DNA of 64,000 nucleotides, from NCBI RefSeq assembly GCF_000620465.1, contig NZ_JIBE01000004.1:744001-808000 (forward strand), written 5' to 3'. The notes beneath the pieces were generated by a model. That model searched no databases. It worked only from the letters and a program-made list of their open reading frames with translations, and was not told the DNA's origin. Position numbers and translations under genes: made by a program. Within the stretch, counting starts at the first letter, position 1, and every line of letters begins with the position of its first letter. The DNA is from Ralstonia sp. UNC404CL21Col (lineage in GTDB: Bacteria; Pseudomonadota; Gammaproteobacteria; Burkholderiales; Burkholderiaceae). Positions 10,970 to 18,784 of this stretch are shown here, piece after piece.

Positions 10970-12583
10970 ATGGTCACACGTCGAACCCTTCTTGCCTCCG
11001 CCTCGGTTACCGCCACGCTGGCAGCCCTCGGCATCACGCCCGAAGCGCTGGCCGCCGATCGCGTCAAGCTCGGCGATGCCGCGCCGTTTTCTTTCGATGC
11101 ACTGATCGAGCGCGCCCGCACGATGGCCGGCAAGCCGTACACGCCGCCTGCCACGGCGCCGGCCGACATCCTGTCCAAGATCGACTACGAAGCGCACGGC
11201 AAGATCAAGTTCGACACCGCCCACGCGCTGTTTGCTGACGGCCCCGGCCAGTTTCCGGTGACGTTCTTCCATCTGGGCACGTTCTTCCGCGCGCCGGTGC
11301 GCATGCACGTGGTGGAAAAAGGCGCCGCACGCGAAATCGTTTACGACGAGTCGTACTTCGACATGCCTGCCGACAGCCCGGCGCGCAAACTGCCGCGCGG
11401 CAGCGGCTTTGCCGGTTTCCGCTTCCAGGAAAGCCGCCTCGGCGACCAGAAAAAACTCGACTGGAAGAAGAACGACTGGGTCGCCTTCCTGGGCGCGTCG
11501 TACTTCCGCGCCATCGGCGAGCTGTATCAGTACGGACTTTCCGCACGCGGCATCGCGCTCGACGTGGCGCAGGCCGGCAAGCCGGAGGAGTTTCCAAACT
11601 TCACGCACGTGTGGTTCGACACGCCGGCAGACAACCGCGCCGATTCCGTGACGATCTATACGCTGCTCGACGGCCCGAGCATCACCGGCGCATACCGCTT
11701 CGTGATGCACCGCACGAAGGGCGTGGTGATGGACATCGACACGGCCATCTTCCTGCGCAAGGATGTCGACCGCTTCGGCATCGCGCCGGCCACGTCGATG
11801 TACTGGTTCTCGGAAACGGCCAAGGGCACCGCCACCGACTGGCGTCCCGAGGTGCACGACTCCGACGGCCTGGCTCTCTGGACCGGCAACGGCGAACGCA
11901 TCTGGCGCCCGCTGAACGATCCGCCGCGCACGATGGCGTCTGCCTTTGGCGACAACAACCCGCGCGGCTTCGGCCTGCTGCAGCGCGATCGCGATTTCAA
12001 CAACTACCAAGACGGCGTGCACTACGAGCGCCGCCCGAGCCTGTGGGTCGAGCCGCTGGAAGGCTGGGGCGAAGGCGCCGTGCAGCTGATTGAAATCCCG
12101 ACCGACGACGAGATCCACGACAACATCGTCGCGATGTGGGTGCCGAAGGCACCGGCGCGTGCGGGCAGCCAGTATCGTCTGCGCTATCGCCTGCACTGGC
12201 TGGCCGATGAGCCGTATCCGACGCAACTGGCGCGCTGCGTGGCCACGCGCATGGGCAACGGCGGGCAGCCGGGCCAGCCGCGGCCGCGCGGCGTGCGCAA
12301 ATTCATGGTCGAGTTCAAGGGCGGCCCGCTGGAGAAGCTGCCGTTCGGCACCAAGCCGGAGGCCGTGCTCAGCACCTCGCGCGGCACGTTCTCGTATGTG
12401 TTTACCGAAGCCGTGCCGAATGGCGTGCCGGGGCACTGGCGCGCGCAGTTCGACCTGACGGTCGACGGGAAGGAACCGGTCGACATGCGGCTGTTTTTGC
12501 GTGTGGATGGCAAGCCGCTGTCGGAGACGTGGTTGTACCAGTACCACCCGTTCCAATCGCCGGTGGGGCCGGTGGCGTCGTAA
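10970..12583 (+). CDS. opgD: Periplasmic glucan biosynthesis protein D (OpgD/MdoD)
   Basis: 537 residues from MVTRRTLLASASV. A twin-arginine leader (RR at 4-5, cleavage near ALA/AD at ~29) sends the folded protein through Tat to the periplasm. The mature part shows the MdoG domain: FDALIERARTMAGKPY, then YEAHGKIKFDTAHALF, GFAGFRFQ, FLGASYFRA and RDFNNYQDGVHYERRPSLWVEP in pieces across the protein. OpgG and OpgD shape the backbone of osmoregulated periplasmic glucans; OpgD has beta-1,2-glucan hydrolase-like activity in recent work on E. coli. The Tat leader favours OpgD over OpgG. An ATG at 10928 would add 14 residues; neither start has a strong ribosome site. No opgH is adjacent. A terminator follows at 12621. 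Confidence 0.88.
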   Translation: MVTRRTLLASASVTATLAALGITPEALAADRVKLGDAAPFSFDALIERARTMAGKPYTPPATAPADILSKIDYEAHGKIKFDTAHALFADGPGQFPVTFFHLGTFFRAPVRMHVVEKGAAREIVYDESYFDMPADSPARKLPRGSGFAGFRFQESRLGDQKKLDWKKNDWVAFLGASYFRAIGELYQYGLSARGIALDVAQAGKPEEFPNFTHVWFDTPADNRADSVTIYTLLDGPSITGAYRFVMHRTKGVVMDIDTAIFLRKDVDRFGIAPATSMYWFSETAKGTATDWRPEVHDSDGLALWTGNGERIWRPLNDPPRTMASAFGDNNPRGFGLLQRDRDFNNYQDGVHYERRPSLWVEPLEGWGEGAVQLIEIPTDDEIHDNIVAMWVPKAPARAGSQYRLRYRLHWLADEPYPTQLARCVATRMGNGGQPGQPRPRGVRKFMVEFKGGPLEKLPFGTKPEAVLSTSRGTFSYVFTEAVPNGVPGHWRAQFDLTVDGKEPVDMRLFLRVDGKPLSETWLYQYHPFQSPVGPVAS

Positions 12584-12620
12584 CGCCGTCGCAACGGTCA
12601 ATCGCAACAGTCCACAAACA

Positions 12621-12645
12621 AGGCGGGGATTTCCCCGCCTTTTTC
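12621..12645 (+). terminator. Rho-independent terminator after opgD
   Basis: AGGCGGGGA pairs with TCCCCGCCT (12621-12640) and a run of five T follows. It lies 37 bp past the opgD stop and just before the stop of the convergent gene, so it probably serves opgD and may act weakly on both strands. Confidence 0.85.
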
Positions 12646-12646
12646 A

Positions 12647-13090
12647 TTACTGGTAGGACAGCGTCACCACCGCCAGCGCTGGCTCCGTCCCCGGCGCGCG
12701 CGACAAGGTCAGCGTGCCGTTGTTTGCCATGAGCAGGCTGGCGTTGAAACCGCCGTATTTGGCCAGGACGTCCGCCTTGCTGCGTGCATCGCCCACCCGC
12801 AGGGGCCTGAGCGACGATGCCCCACGCGCCTCCACCGACACATCGACCGGCACGGCCCGCACCGCCGTCGAGCGAAAGTCGAGCACCACCTGATCGCCGG
12901 ACGCGGATGAACGCGCCTGCAAACCCTCGCCCGCGCCCACCGCCCGTAGCGCCGGCTGCACACGGAACCCCGCCTCGACGATGGCGCCCGTGAAATAAAT
13001 CACGCCGTCCTGGCTGCCGCCCGCAAGCGCGCCACTCGCTCCGACGGCCGTCGTGATGGCGACGGCCATTGCCTTGTAGACCCTGAACAT
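12647..13090 (-). CDS. Secreted fimbrial-subunit-like protein
   Basis: 147 residues starting MFRVYKAMAVAITTAV, with a signal peptide cleaved near ALA/GG (~22). The mature start QDGVIYFTGAIVEAGFRV and the ending LAVVTLSYQ are very like the first and last strands of chaperone-usher pilins (the donor strand and the C-terminal beta-zipper). The usual disulfide cysteines are absent. No usher or chaperone gene is nearby, so it is an orphan pilin-like or adhesin-like protein. A GGGGGG stretch 5 nt before the ATG supports this start; the longer frame from 13216 has no family-like N-terminus. Function inferred from fold pattern only. Confidence 0.6.
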   Translation of the reverse strand: MFRVYKAMAVAITTAVGASGALAGGSQDGVIYFTGAIVEAGFRVQPALRAVGAGEGLQARSSASGDQVVLDFRSTAVRAVPVDVSVEARGASSLRPLRVGDARSKADVLAKYGGFNASLLMANNGTLTLSRAPGTEPALAVVTLSYQ

Positions 13091-13258
13091 AAGACCCCCC
13101 GGATGCTCGCCCCTCGGGCGATGTTTCGCGTCTGGCCCCCTTCCGGCGGACCGCCGCAATAGTTTTTTACGATTTTCATCGTCCTCCGGATCCATCTCAT
13201 TGTGGAGTGCGGGCATCCCTAATTGCGGGTCAGATAGAGGAACCTACAGGCGCGCGTC

Positions 13259-14074
13259 TCACGGCGTCGGCCACACCTCCAGGGCCTGCATCAACTGCTT
13301 GCCCACCGGAATGCGTTTGGCCATATCGCCCTCGCGCGGCATGTCGATGTTCAGCGCAAACGCATAGACCCGCCCGGCACGCTCGACCCAGCCGACCCAC
13401 CAACCGATCTCCGGCTGGTATTCGGTGGCGACGCCGGTCTTGGCATACAGCGCGGCATCGCCCTGCTGCTCGATCAACAGCATGCGGTGGACCATGTCCC
13501 ACGTGCGCGGTTTTACCGGCAACTGCTTGAGGGCCATGCGGCTGGTGAAGCGTGCTTCTTCAAACGCGGAAATCTCCAGCGGGCCACGCAGCCAGAACTG
13601 GTCGATCACGCTGCCGAGCTGGCGATTGCCGTAGTCGAACGCGTCGACGTAGGCCTGCATGCGCTCAAACCCAACACGGCGCGCGACTTCCTGATAGATC
13701 GGCACGGCCGACAGGCGAATCGCCTCGGGCAACGCCATGTCGTGCTCCCATTGCTTGTAAGGCTGCGGCTTGCCGCCGTAGGGCAGCACTTCCTGATCGT
13801 CGCGCACGGCCCCGGTGTCGAAGGCGATCAGGCTGTTCGGAATCTTGAACGTCGATGCCGGATGGATGCGCCGCGCGGCCCGCGCCGGATCGACGACATA
13901 CGTACGGTCGGCGCTGATGTCTATCAGCACGAAGGTGCCGGAGACGCCGGCGTCGTCGAACACGCGCTTGAGGTCATTGCGCACGACCAGCTCAGCATGA
14001 GCGGTGGCGGTGCTGAGGGCAACGGCGCAGGCCGTGAGGCCAAACGCGAAGGTCTTCGACCAGTGAGAGAACAT
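13259..14074 (-). CDS. blaOXA: Class D beta-lactamase, OXA-60 family
   Basis: 271 residues, the exact length of OXA-60. Signal peptide 1-27 (TAHA/EL). Active-site serine in STFK at 74-77 with its carboxylatable lysine, YGN at 148-150, and KTG at 212-214, all intact, so the enzyme should be active. It hydrolyses penicillins such as oxacillin; OXA-60 enzymes also slowly hydrolyse imipenem. The gene is resident in the Ralstonia pickettii group, not acquired: there is no insertion sequence or integron and base use matches its neighbours. A GGAG ribosome site lies 7 nt before the ATG. The divergent gene at 14267 corresponds by place, length and spacing to ORF-RP3, reported to govern induction of this enzyme. 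Residues match my memory of OXA-60 nearly throughout, but the allele number is not determined. Confidence 0.95.
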   Translation of the reverse strand: MFSHWSKTFAFGLTACAVALSTATAHAELVVRNDLKRVFDDAGVSGTFVLIDISADRTYVVDPARAARRIHPASTFKIPNSLIAFDTGAVRDDQEVLPYGGKPQPYKQWEHDMALPEAIRLSAVPIYQEVARRVGFERMQAYVDAFDYGNRQLGSVIDQFWLRGPLEISAFEEARFTSRMALKQLPVKPRTWDMVHRMLLIEQQGDAALYAKTGVATEYQPEIGWWVGWVERAGRVYAFALNIDMPREGDMAKRIPVGKQLMQALEVWPTP

Positions 14075-14266
14075 GAGGGGCTCCATGAAATGAGTGAATG
14101 GCTGCCGGCTCGCGTCGATGCGGACAAGAGCCGGCGCTGCGCATCGTAGGGAGCGCGCCATGCAGCCGCCAGCGTGCAAGGCAAGCCTCACGTCACGCGC
14201 GTAACGCCTGTAACAATGAGCTTGGCGCACAATGGCGCCACGTTTTCGCTTCGCCCGATTGTTTGC
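14075..14266. promoter_or_regulatory. Divergent promoter/operator region of blaOXA and its regulator
   Basis: 192 bp. Near its centre are three direct repeats with a 9-bp period: GTCAC (14192-14196), GTAAC (14201-14205) and GTAAC (14210-14214). Nearby, GGCGC at 14222-14226 and GCGCC at 14234-14238 form an inverted pair. No good sigma-70 promoter faces blaOXA, in line with the weak promoters reported for the Ralstonia oxacillinases. The repeats are a candidate binding site for the regulator. Confidence 0.5.
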
Positions 14267-15856
14267 ATGACGCCTCCGCCCCTGCCCGCCCTCCATGTCG
14301 AGCTGACCACGCCGCAAACCGTCGACGGCCGGCGTGCGCCGTTCCAGAGCCTGTGGCTGCTGGTGCGACTGGCCTACGCCTATCGTCTGTCGCCGGAACA
14401 ACCGCTGGTGCGACTGGCCGACCTGCGCGGTGCCGTATCGGACGCCAGCACGCAGCGCATGATGATCAGCCGCGCCTTTCGCGACTGGCAGAACTGGGGC
14501 GTGCAAGCCGGCTGGGGCGAACAGCGCGATCGCGAGCCGCGCTTTCTCAACGCAGACAAGCGCAGCCAGGGCCCGTTCTGGCTTACGCCCGAAGACGCGG
14601 CGCGCGTGATCTGCCTGGTGGAAGGACGGATTGCCGATGACACCGATGTGCGCACCTTCCTCGGTATCGCCGCGCCGGAGGGCAGCCCAGATATCGGCGC
14701 TGAACCCAACGCCAGCGCACTGTCCGGGCCTGCACCCGGCACGCCAAATCCGGCTTTCTGGCACGCCTTTCTGACGGCGCGCCACGCCATGCGCGAAGGC
14801 CGCCTGCTGCATGCGCTGAGCACCGGCACGAGCACCGGCACAAGCGCCTCCGACACCGAGCGCGGCGGCGCCCTGCTCGCCTTGCGCCACGCCGGCGACG
14901 CCGCGGACAACGACTTCCAGCGCGCCCTCGTCACCCTGGGCGAGGCAATGGCCGCGCGCCGGCTGGGCGACTCGACACGCGCCAGCGCCTTGCTCTCGCA
15001 ACTGCGCGCGCACCGCCGGCAGCGCCATGTGCTGGGCAACGATTACCTCGCGGCCATGGAGCGCATCGTCACCGCATGGTGCGCGTATGACCGGCGCGAC
15101 CTCGACCTTGCCGCGGGCCTGCTCGCGCGCCTGGCCGACGCCGAACCCGGCCGCAGCCTGCTGCGCTATCACCCGCAGATCCGTTTCGAGTGGAACAACC
15201 TGAGCGCACTCATCGAACGCGCCCGCCTGCTCTACGCCGATGCCGACGGCATTGCATCGGACGTACGCGCCCAGGCCGCGCAGCGCATCGTCGCGCAGTT
15301 CGAAACCGCGCTGGCTGCCGCGCTGGAAAGCCAGGCCTCCGACGCCGTGCAGCAAGTAGCCGCCAACCTCGGCATGACGTGCTGGCTGCTGCGCGATGTG
15401 CTTGGCAACGCGGTGCATGCCGACGGCACGGTCGATGCCGTCCGTTGGCTGGCCATGAGCGAATGGCAGGCGCTGCGCAACGGCGGGCCACTGCAATCAG
15501 CGTGGAACGCCATCGCACTCATGCGCATTGCACGCGCCGACACAAGCCGCACTGCGCTCACGTTGACCGACCTGCGCACGCAGGCCGGACCGTTTGCCGA
15601 AGCCTTTGACGCGCGCTACTGGCCCCAGCGCTGGACCGACGTGGCGGCGCTGCGTCTGCGCGAGCACGACAGTGGCCGTCATCGCTATGGCCACGTCCAA
15701 GTGAGCGGCTTGCTTCTGGAGCTGGCGTGGTTTGCCCACGCAGACCGCGATCACGCCACCGCGCGCACGACGATGGAGCGCCTCTCGCAAACCATGCAAG
15801 ACCTGGCACCGCACGATCGCGCGTACTTCGTCCAGGCACTGAAGCAGCTGACGTAG
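14267..15856 (+). CDS. ORF-RP3-like regulator of inducible oxacillinases
   Basis: 529 residues from MTPPPLPALHVELTTPQ, soluble, no signal peptide. Starting here leaves 192 bp to blaOXA, matching the ~190-bp spacing and ~530-residue length remembered for ORF-RP3 of R. pickettii, which was reported to control induction of both OXA-22 and OXA-60 without resembling known regulators. The first ~125 residues (WLLVRLAYAYRLSPEQPLVR, then MMISRAFRDWQNWGVQAGWG) look like a winged-helix-type DNA-binding unit. The rest is alanine-rich and helical, in TPR-like pairs (for example around 215-420), suitable for ligand or protein binding. In-frame ATGs at 14174 and 14216 are alternatives. No kinase or receiver motif is present. 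How it senses beta-lactams is unknown. Confidence 0.75.
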   Translation: MTPPPLPALHVELTTPQTVDGRRAPFQSLWLLVRLAYAYRLSPEQPLVRLADLRGAVSDASTQRMMISRAFRDWQNWGVQAGWGEQRDREPRFLNADKRSQGPFWLTPEDAARVICLVEGRIADDTDVRTFLGIAAPEGSPDIGAEPNASALSGPAPGTPNPAFWHAFLTARHAMREGRLLHALSTGTSTGTSASDTERGGALLALRHAGDAADNDFQRALVTLGEAMAARRLGDSTRASALLSQLRAHRRQRHVLGNDYLAAMERIVTAWCAYDRRDLDLAAGLLARLADAEPGRSLLRYHPQIRFEWNNLSALIERARLLYADADGIASDVRAQAAQRIVAQFETALAAALESQASDAVQQVAANLGMTCWLLRDVLGNAVHADGTVDAVRWLAMSEWQALRNGGPLQSAWNAIALMRIARADTSRTALTLTDLRTQAGPFAEAFDARYWPQRWTDVAALRLREHDSGRHRYGHVQVSGLLLELAWFAHADRDHATARTTMERLSQTMQDLAPHDRAYFVQALKQLT

Positions 15857-15925
15857 ATGGCGGAAACGCCGCCCTGAGCCGTACGCCGTGCTTCACTCCC
15901 AGCAGATCGATGGATGGATAAATTC

Positions 15926-15940
15926 GTTGCATCCCTAACG
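15926..15940 (+). promoter_or_regulatory. Candidate MarR operator upstream of marR
   Basis: GTTGCATCCCTAACG lies 23 bp before the marR start and is flanked so that CGTT and AACG form an imperfect inverted repeat. A near copy, GTTGCATCGCTACGC, lies before the next gene at 16426-16440. Two copies placed at both promoters suggest autoregulation plus control of pcp. Confidence 0.45.
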
Positions 15941-15962
15941 ATCCGTCGCTAGACTGCCGCAC

Positions 15963-16382
15963 ATGTTTGATCACTGCCTGTACTTCAACACCACCGCGCT
16001 GGCGCGCTCCGTCGAACGCGAATGGGCGGCAGCGTACGCGCCGTTCGGCCTGACGCCGCCGCAAGGCTTTGTGCTGCGCGTGGTGCTCAAACGGCCCGGC
16101 GTGCTCAATCGCGAACTGGCCGAAGTGCTGGGCATTGCGCGGCCCACGGCCACGCGTCTCGTCGATGGCTTGGTCGCCAAGGGGCTGGTGGAGCGCCAGC
16201 CGTCCGCAGAGGATGGCCGCGAGTGGAACCTGTTCCCCACGGAAGCGGCCCGAGCAGTGGAAGCCGCGCTGCAGGCGGCCAGCGCCAAGGTGGCGCGGCG
16301 CTTGCGCGAGCACGTCGGCGCAAGCGCGTTCGACGATACGGTGCAGGCTATCCGCGACGTTCGGAGTGCACTGAACACGTAA
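15963..16382 (+). CDS. MarR family transcriptional regulator
   Basis: 139 residues. A winged helix occupies about 20-100: [17 protein letters not shown], the recognition helix [20 protein letters not shown] and the wing region around [16 protein letters not shown]. Flanking helices at both ends would form the dimer interface. It is followed by a strong terminator and then by pcp, whose promoter carries the same 15-bp motif as this gene's own promoter. It therefore probably represses itself and the peptidase gene. The ligand is unknown. Note the lack of cysteines outside the N-terminal HCLYF, which argues against a typical OhrR-type thiol sensor though that single Cys could matter. Confidence 0.88.
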   Translation: MFDHCLYFNTTALARSVEREWAAAYAPFGLTPPQGFVLRVVLKRPGVLNRELAEVLGIARPTATRLVDGLVAKGLVERQPSAEDGREWNLFPTEAARAVEAALQAASAKVARRLREHVGASAFDDTVQAIRDVRSALNT

Positions 16383-16392
16383 GACAAACGGG

Positions 16393-16413
16393 GGCGGCCA
16401 TGGCCGCCTTTTT
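16393..16413 (+). terminator. Rho-independent terminator after marR
   Basis: GGCGGCCATGGCCGCC (16393-16408) is a perfect 16-bp palindrome followed by five T, 10 bp past the marR stop. Confidence 0.9.
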
Positions 16414-16425
16414 GATCGGAAAATA

Positions 16426-16440
16426 GTTGCATCGCTACGC
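16426..16440 (+). promoter_or_regulatory. Candidate MarR operator upstream of pcp
   Basis: GTTGCATCGCTACGC, 12 of 15 positions shared with the motif at 15926-15940, lies 21 bp before the pcp start, between the marR terminator and the AGGAGC ribosome site. Confidence 0.45.
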
Positions 16441-16461
16441 ATATCAACCAGGAGCGCGCGC

Positions 16462-17109
16462 ATGACTACCGTTCTCGTCACCGGCATCGAGCCGTTTGAA
16501 TCCGACCCCACCAACCCTTCGTGGGACATCGCGCAGGCACTCGACGGCACGCAGGTGGGCGGCGCGGTTATCGTGGCGCGGCAGCTGCCGTGCGTGTTTG
16601 GTCTCGCCAACGAACAATTGGTGGACGCCATCGAGGCAACATCGCCGACCCTGGTGTTCGCGCTCGGGTTGGCAACCGGCCGAACGGATATCTCGGTGGA
16701 GCGCGTGGCCATCAACGTGATCGACGCACGCATTCCGGACAACGCCGGCAATCAGCCCGTCGATACGCCTGTGGTGCCCGATGGGCCGGCGGCGTACTTT
16801 TCCACGCTGCCGATCAAAGCGATCGTGCAAACGCTGCGCGAGGCCGGCGTGCCGGCGGGCGTGTCGCAAAGTGCCGGCACCTACAACTGCAACCACCTGT
16901 TCTACGGTTTGATGCACCACATCGCCACCCGCGCGCCGCACGTGCGCGGCGGCTTCATTCACGTGCCAACCACGCCCCAGCTGGCGGCCCTGCATGCGGG
17001 CCGGCCCAGTCTGTCGATCGATACGCAAATCGAAGGGATTCGTCTGGCGGTGCGTACAGCGCTGGCCACGCGCGCAGATGTGAAGGTCAGTGGCGGGGCC
17101 GTCCACTGA
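16462..17109 (+). CDS. pcp: Pyroglutamyl-peptidase I
   Basis: 215 residues, the normal length. A cytoplasmic cysteine peptidase (family C15) that removes N-terminal pyroglutamate from peptides. The catalytic triad is visible: Glu80 in ISVERVAIN, Cys143 in [13 protein letters not shown] and His167 in GGFIHVP. The ribosome site AGGAG is 9 nt before the ATG. The gene has its own promoter after the marR terminator and shares an operator-like motif with marR, so the peptidase is probably under MarR control, an uncommon pairing. Confidence 0.93.
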   Translation: MTTVLVTGIEPFESDPTNPSWDIAQALDGTQVGGAVIVARQLPCVFGLANEQLVDAIEATSPTLVFALGLATGRTDISVERVAINVIDARIPDNAGNQPVDTPVVPDGPAAYFSTLPIKAIVQTLREAGVPAGVSQSAGTYNCNHLFYGLMHHIATRAPHVRGGFIHVPTTPQLAALHAGRPSLSIDTQIEGIRLAVRTALATRADVKVSGGAVH

Positions 17110-17141
17110 CACGTGCACCGCCGTGGCCGGGCCCGACGCAA

Positions 17142-17768
17142 TCAGGCAACCAGCGGCATGAGCAACATCCGCGCGGCCAGTTCCTGCCGGAACCCTTCGA
17201 AGGCCTGCATGGCGGAATCGGCGCCGCGCGCGGTGTTCTGCAAGCGGATGCCGGCAACTTGATGGATGCCCACCGTGGCAAACACGTACCGCAGATACGG
17301 CATCAGGAAATCGGTCTGCGCGTGGGCACCATCGAAGTTGCCGCCGGAGGCGGACACCACCAGCACCGAGCGATCGGTCAGCGTGCCGACCTTGCCCTTT
17401 GGCGTGCGGCGAAACGTGCGCTCGGGCCGCACCACCAGATCGATCCACGCCTTCAGCGCCGAAGGCACCGTGTAGTTGTGCACCGGCGTAGAGATCAGCA
17501 CGGCGTCCGCCGCCTCCAGCTCGCCGATCAGCGTTTCCGACAGGGCAAGTTGCGCGCGATGCGCTGCGGTGCGCTCGGCGTCGGGCATGAGGCTGGCCTC
17601 GACAAAACCGGCATCGGGATGCGGCAGCGGCGTCGCCGCCAGGTCGCGCTCGATGATGCGCAGGCCACCGGAGGCTTGCGCCAGTTGCGCAATCACGAAC
17701 TGCGCACCGCGCCGACTGTGCGAGCGATCGTCGCGGGGGCTCACGGCCACATGCAGCAGGGTTGTCAT
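17142..17768 (-). CDS. azoR: FMN-dependent NADH-azoreductase (AzoR family)
   Basis: 208 residues with the flavodoxin-like fold: LHVAVSPRDDRSHSR at the start for phosphate binding, the VLISTPVHNYTVPSALKAWIDL loop in two halves near 90-110, and VVSASGGNFDG near 140. AzoR enzymes reduce quinones and azo compounds by two electrons using NADH and FMN, often for thiol or quinone stress defence. It is the last gene of a three-gene minus-strand operon: its ATG overlaps the stop of the GNAT gene by 4 bp. A MarR regulator is divergent from the operon and probably controls it. Confidence 0.9.
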   Translation of the reverse strand: MTTLLHVAVSPRDDRSHSRRGAQFVIAQLAQASGGLRIIERDLAATPLPHPDAGFVEASLMPDAERTAAHRAQLALSETLIGELEAADAVLISTPVHNYTVPSALKAWIDLVVRPERTFRRTPKGKVGTLTDRSVLVVSASGGNFDGAHAQTDFLMPYLRYVFATVGIHQVAGIRLQNTARGADSAMQAFEGFRQELAARMLLMPLVA

Positions 17769-18214
17769 CGCGTTGCTCCAGGTTGCGTGTTCATGCCGAA
17801 CCGCAACGCACCCGCGAGCAGCCCGTTGCGGTAATAAAAGCGGTGGCCAAGCACGTTGGACAGCGGCGTGTCGAGCACCAGCCTCGCACAGCCCAGACGC
17901 TCCGCTTCGGCCTTGAGATGGTCCATCAGGACGTTGCCGAGACCACTGCTGCGCAGCTTGGCATCGGTCACGAGATCGTCGACATACAGGAACGGCCCGT
18001 AGACGAGGTTTTCCTGCTGGCGATAGCCCGCCAGGGCAACCGGCGCGCCGTCACGCCAGACGGCGATGAGGCGATAGCCGTCTTCCACCTGCCGGCGCCA
18101 GCGCGCGGCCAGTTCGTCTGCGTCGGCAAGGTGCGGCCGCAATTGATGCATGAGGGGAAAGCACGCACGCAGCGCGGCTTCGTCTTCGATGGGGCGGATG
18201 GCGTCCATGGTCAT
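17765..18214 (-). CDS. GNAT family N-acetyltransferase
   Basis: 149 residues from MTMDAIRPIEDEAALRACF. GNAT fold with LYVDDLVTDAKLRSSGLGNV at about 80-99, the last part being the acetyl-CoA pyrophosphate-binding R/Q-x-x-G-x-G/A-like motif, and LVLDTPLSNVLGHRFYYRNG near 120. It transfers an acetyl group from acetyl-CoA to an unknown small molecule or protein amine. Start and stop both overlap the neighbouring genes by 4 bp (ATGA), so translation is coupled within the operon. A second ATG two codons later is possible. Confidence 0.85.
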   Translation of the reverse strand: MTMDAIRPIEDEAALRACFPLMHQLRPHLADADELAARWRRQVEDGYRLIAVWRDGAPVALAGYRQQENLVYGPFLYVDDLVTDAKLRSSGLGNVLMDHLKAEAERLGCARLVLDTPLSNVLGHRFYYRNGLLAGALRFGMNTQPGATR

Positions 18215-18708
18215 GCACCCTCCGCTGCCGCCGCGGCCGGCACCTGTGGCGCAAAACGCATCGCAACGGCAATGCGGTTCCACGCCTGGATGTTGGCGAC
18301 AGCGGCCGTGAGAAAGGCGACTTCCGTCCGGGAAAAATGCTCGAGCACGGCATCGTATTCGTGGTCTTCCACGCCGTGGCCGGCGGCGCGGGCCAACGTG
18401 GTCAGCGCTTCCGTCCAGGCAAGCGCGGCGCGCTCCCGCGGGGTGAAAACGGCCGGCGTGTCGCGCCAGACCGCCACCAGATCCAGCTTGGCCGGCGCCA
18501 CACGCAGCTTGCGCGCGAGGTTCAGGTGAAACTGCACGCAAAACGCGCAGCCGTTGATTTGCGAGGCGCGCAGCTTGACGAGTTCGGTCAGCGGTTTTTC
18601 CAGCCCAGAGGCGTCCACTGCCTTGCTGAGCGCCTGCAACGCCGGCGCCACGCCGACGGCAGTATCGACAAATTCCGAGTAATCCATGCGCGGGGAAAGA
18701 TCTTCCAT
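18211..18708 (-). CDS. Carboxymuconolactone decarboxylase/AhpD-like peroxidase
   Basis: 165 residues, helical. The AhpD-type redox motif is intact: Cys54 and Cys57 in NGCAFCVQFH with His61. Proteins of this family with CxxC reduce peroxides or act on small electrophiles. It leads the operon with GNAT and azoreductase genes, and all three fit a response to electrophiles or quinones. The promoter lies in the 76-bp divergent gap that also carries two TTCGAA-type palindromes, the probable operator of the MarR protein at 18785. Substrate unknown. Confidence 0.88.
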   Translation of the reverse strand: MEDLSPRMDYSEFVDTAVGVAPALQALSKAVDASGLEKPLTELVKLRASQINGCAFCVQFHLNLARKLRVAPAKLDLVAVWRDTPAVFTPRERAALAWTEALTTLARAAGHGVEDHEYDAVLEHFSRTEVAFLTAAVANIQAWNRIAVAMRFAPQVPAAAAAEGA

Positions 18709-18754
18709 GGCTGGCTCCTGAAGGGGTTCGGGTGGGAGGAGTGGTAATATCAGT

Positions 18755-18775
18755 GTTCGAACATCATATTCGAAC
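18755..18775. promoter_or_regulatory. Paired palindromes, probable operator of the divergent MarR regulator
   Basis: GTTCGAAC (18755-18762) and ATTCGAAC (18768-18775) are separated by five bases in the 76-bp gap between the MarR and AhpD-like genes. A TAATAT -10-like hexamer (18745-18750) touches them. Two adjoining 8-bp palindromes suit binding of a MarR dimer pair that would block both promoters. Confidence 0.6.
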
Positions 18776-18784
18776 TCTTACATC

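Noticed and set aside
13091-13216. c-di-GMP-I riboswitch as a feature
   Set aside because: Some blocks resemble the aptamer but the P1 helix cannot be drawn and the conserved core is off at several positions. Kept only as a question for a covariance search.
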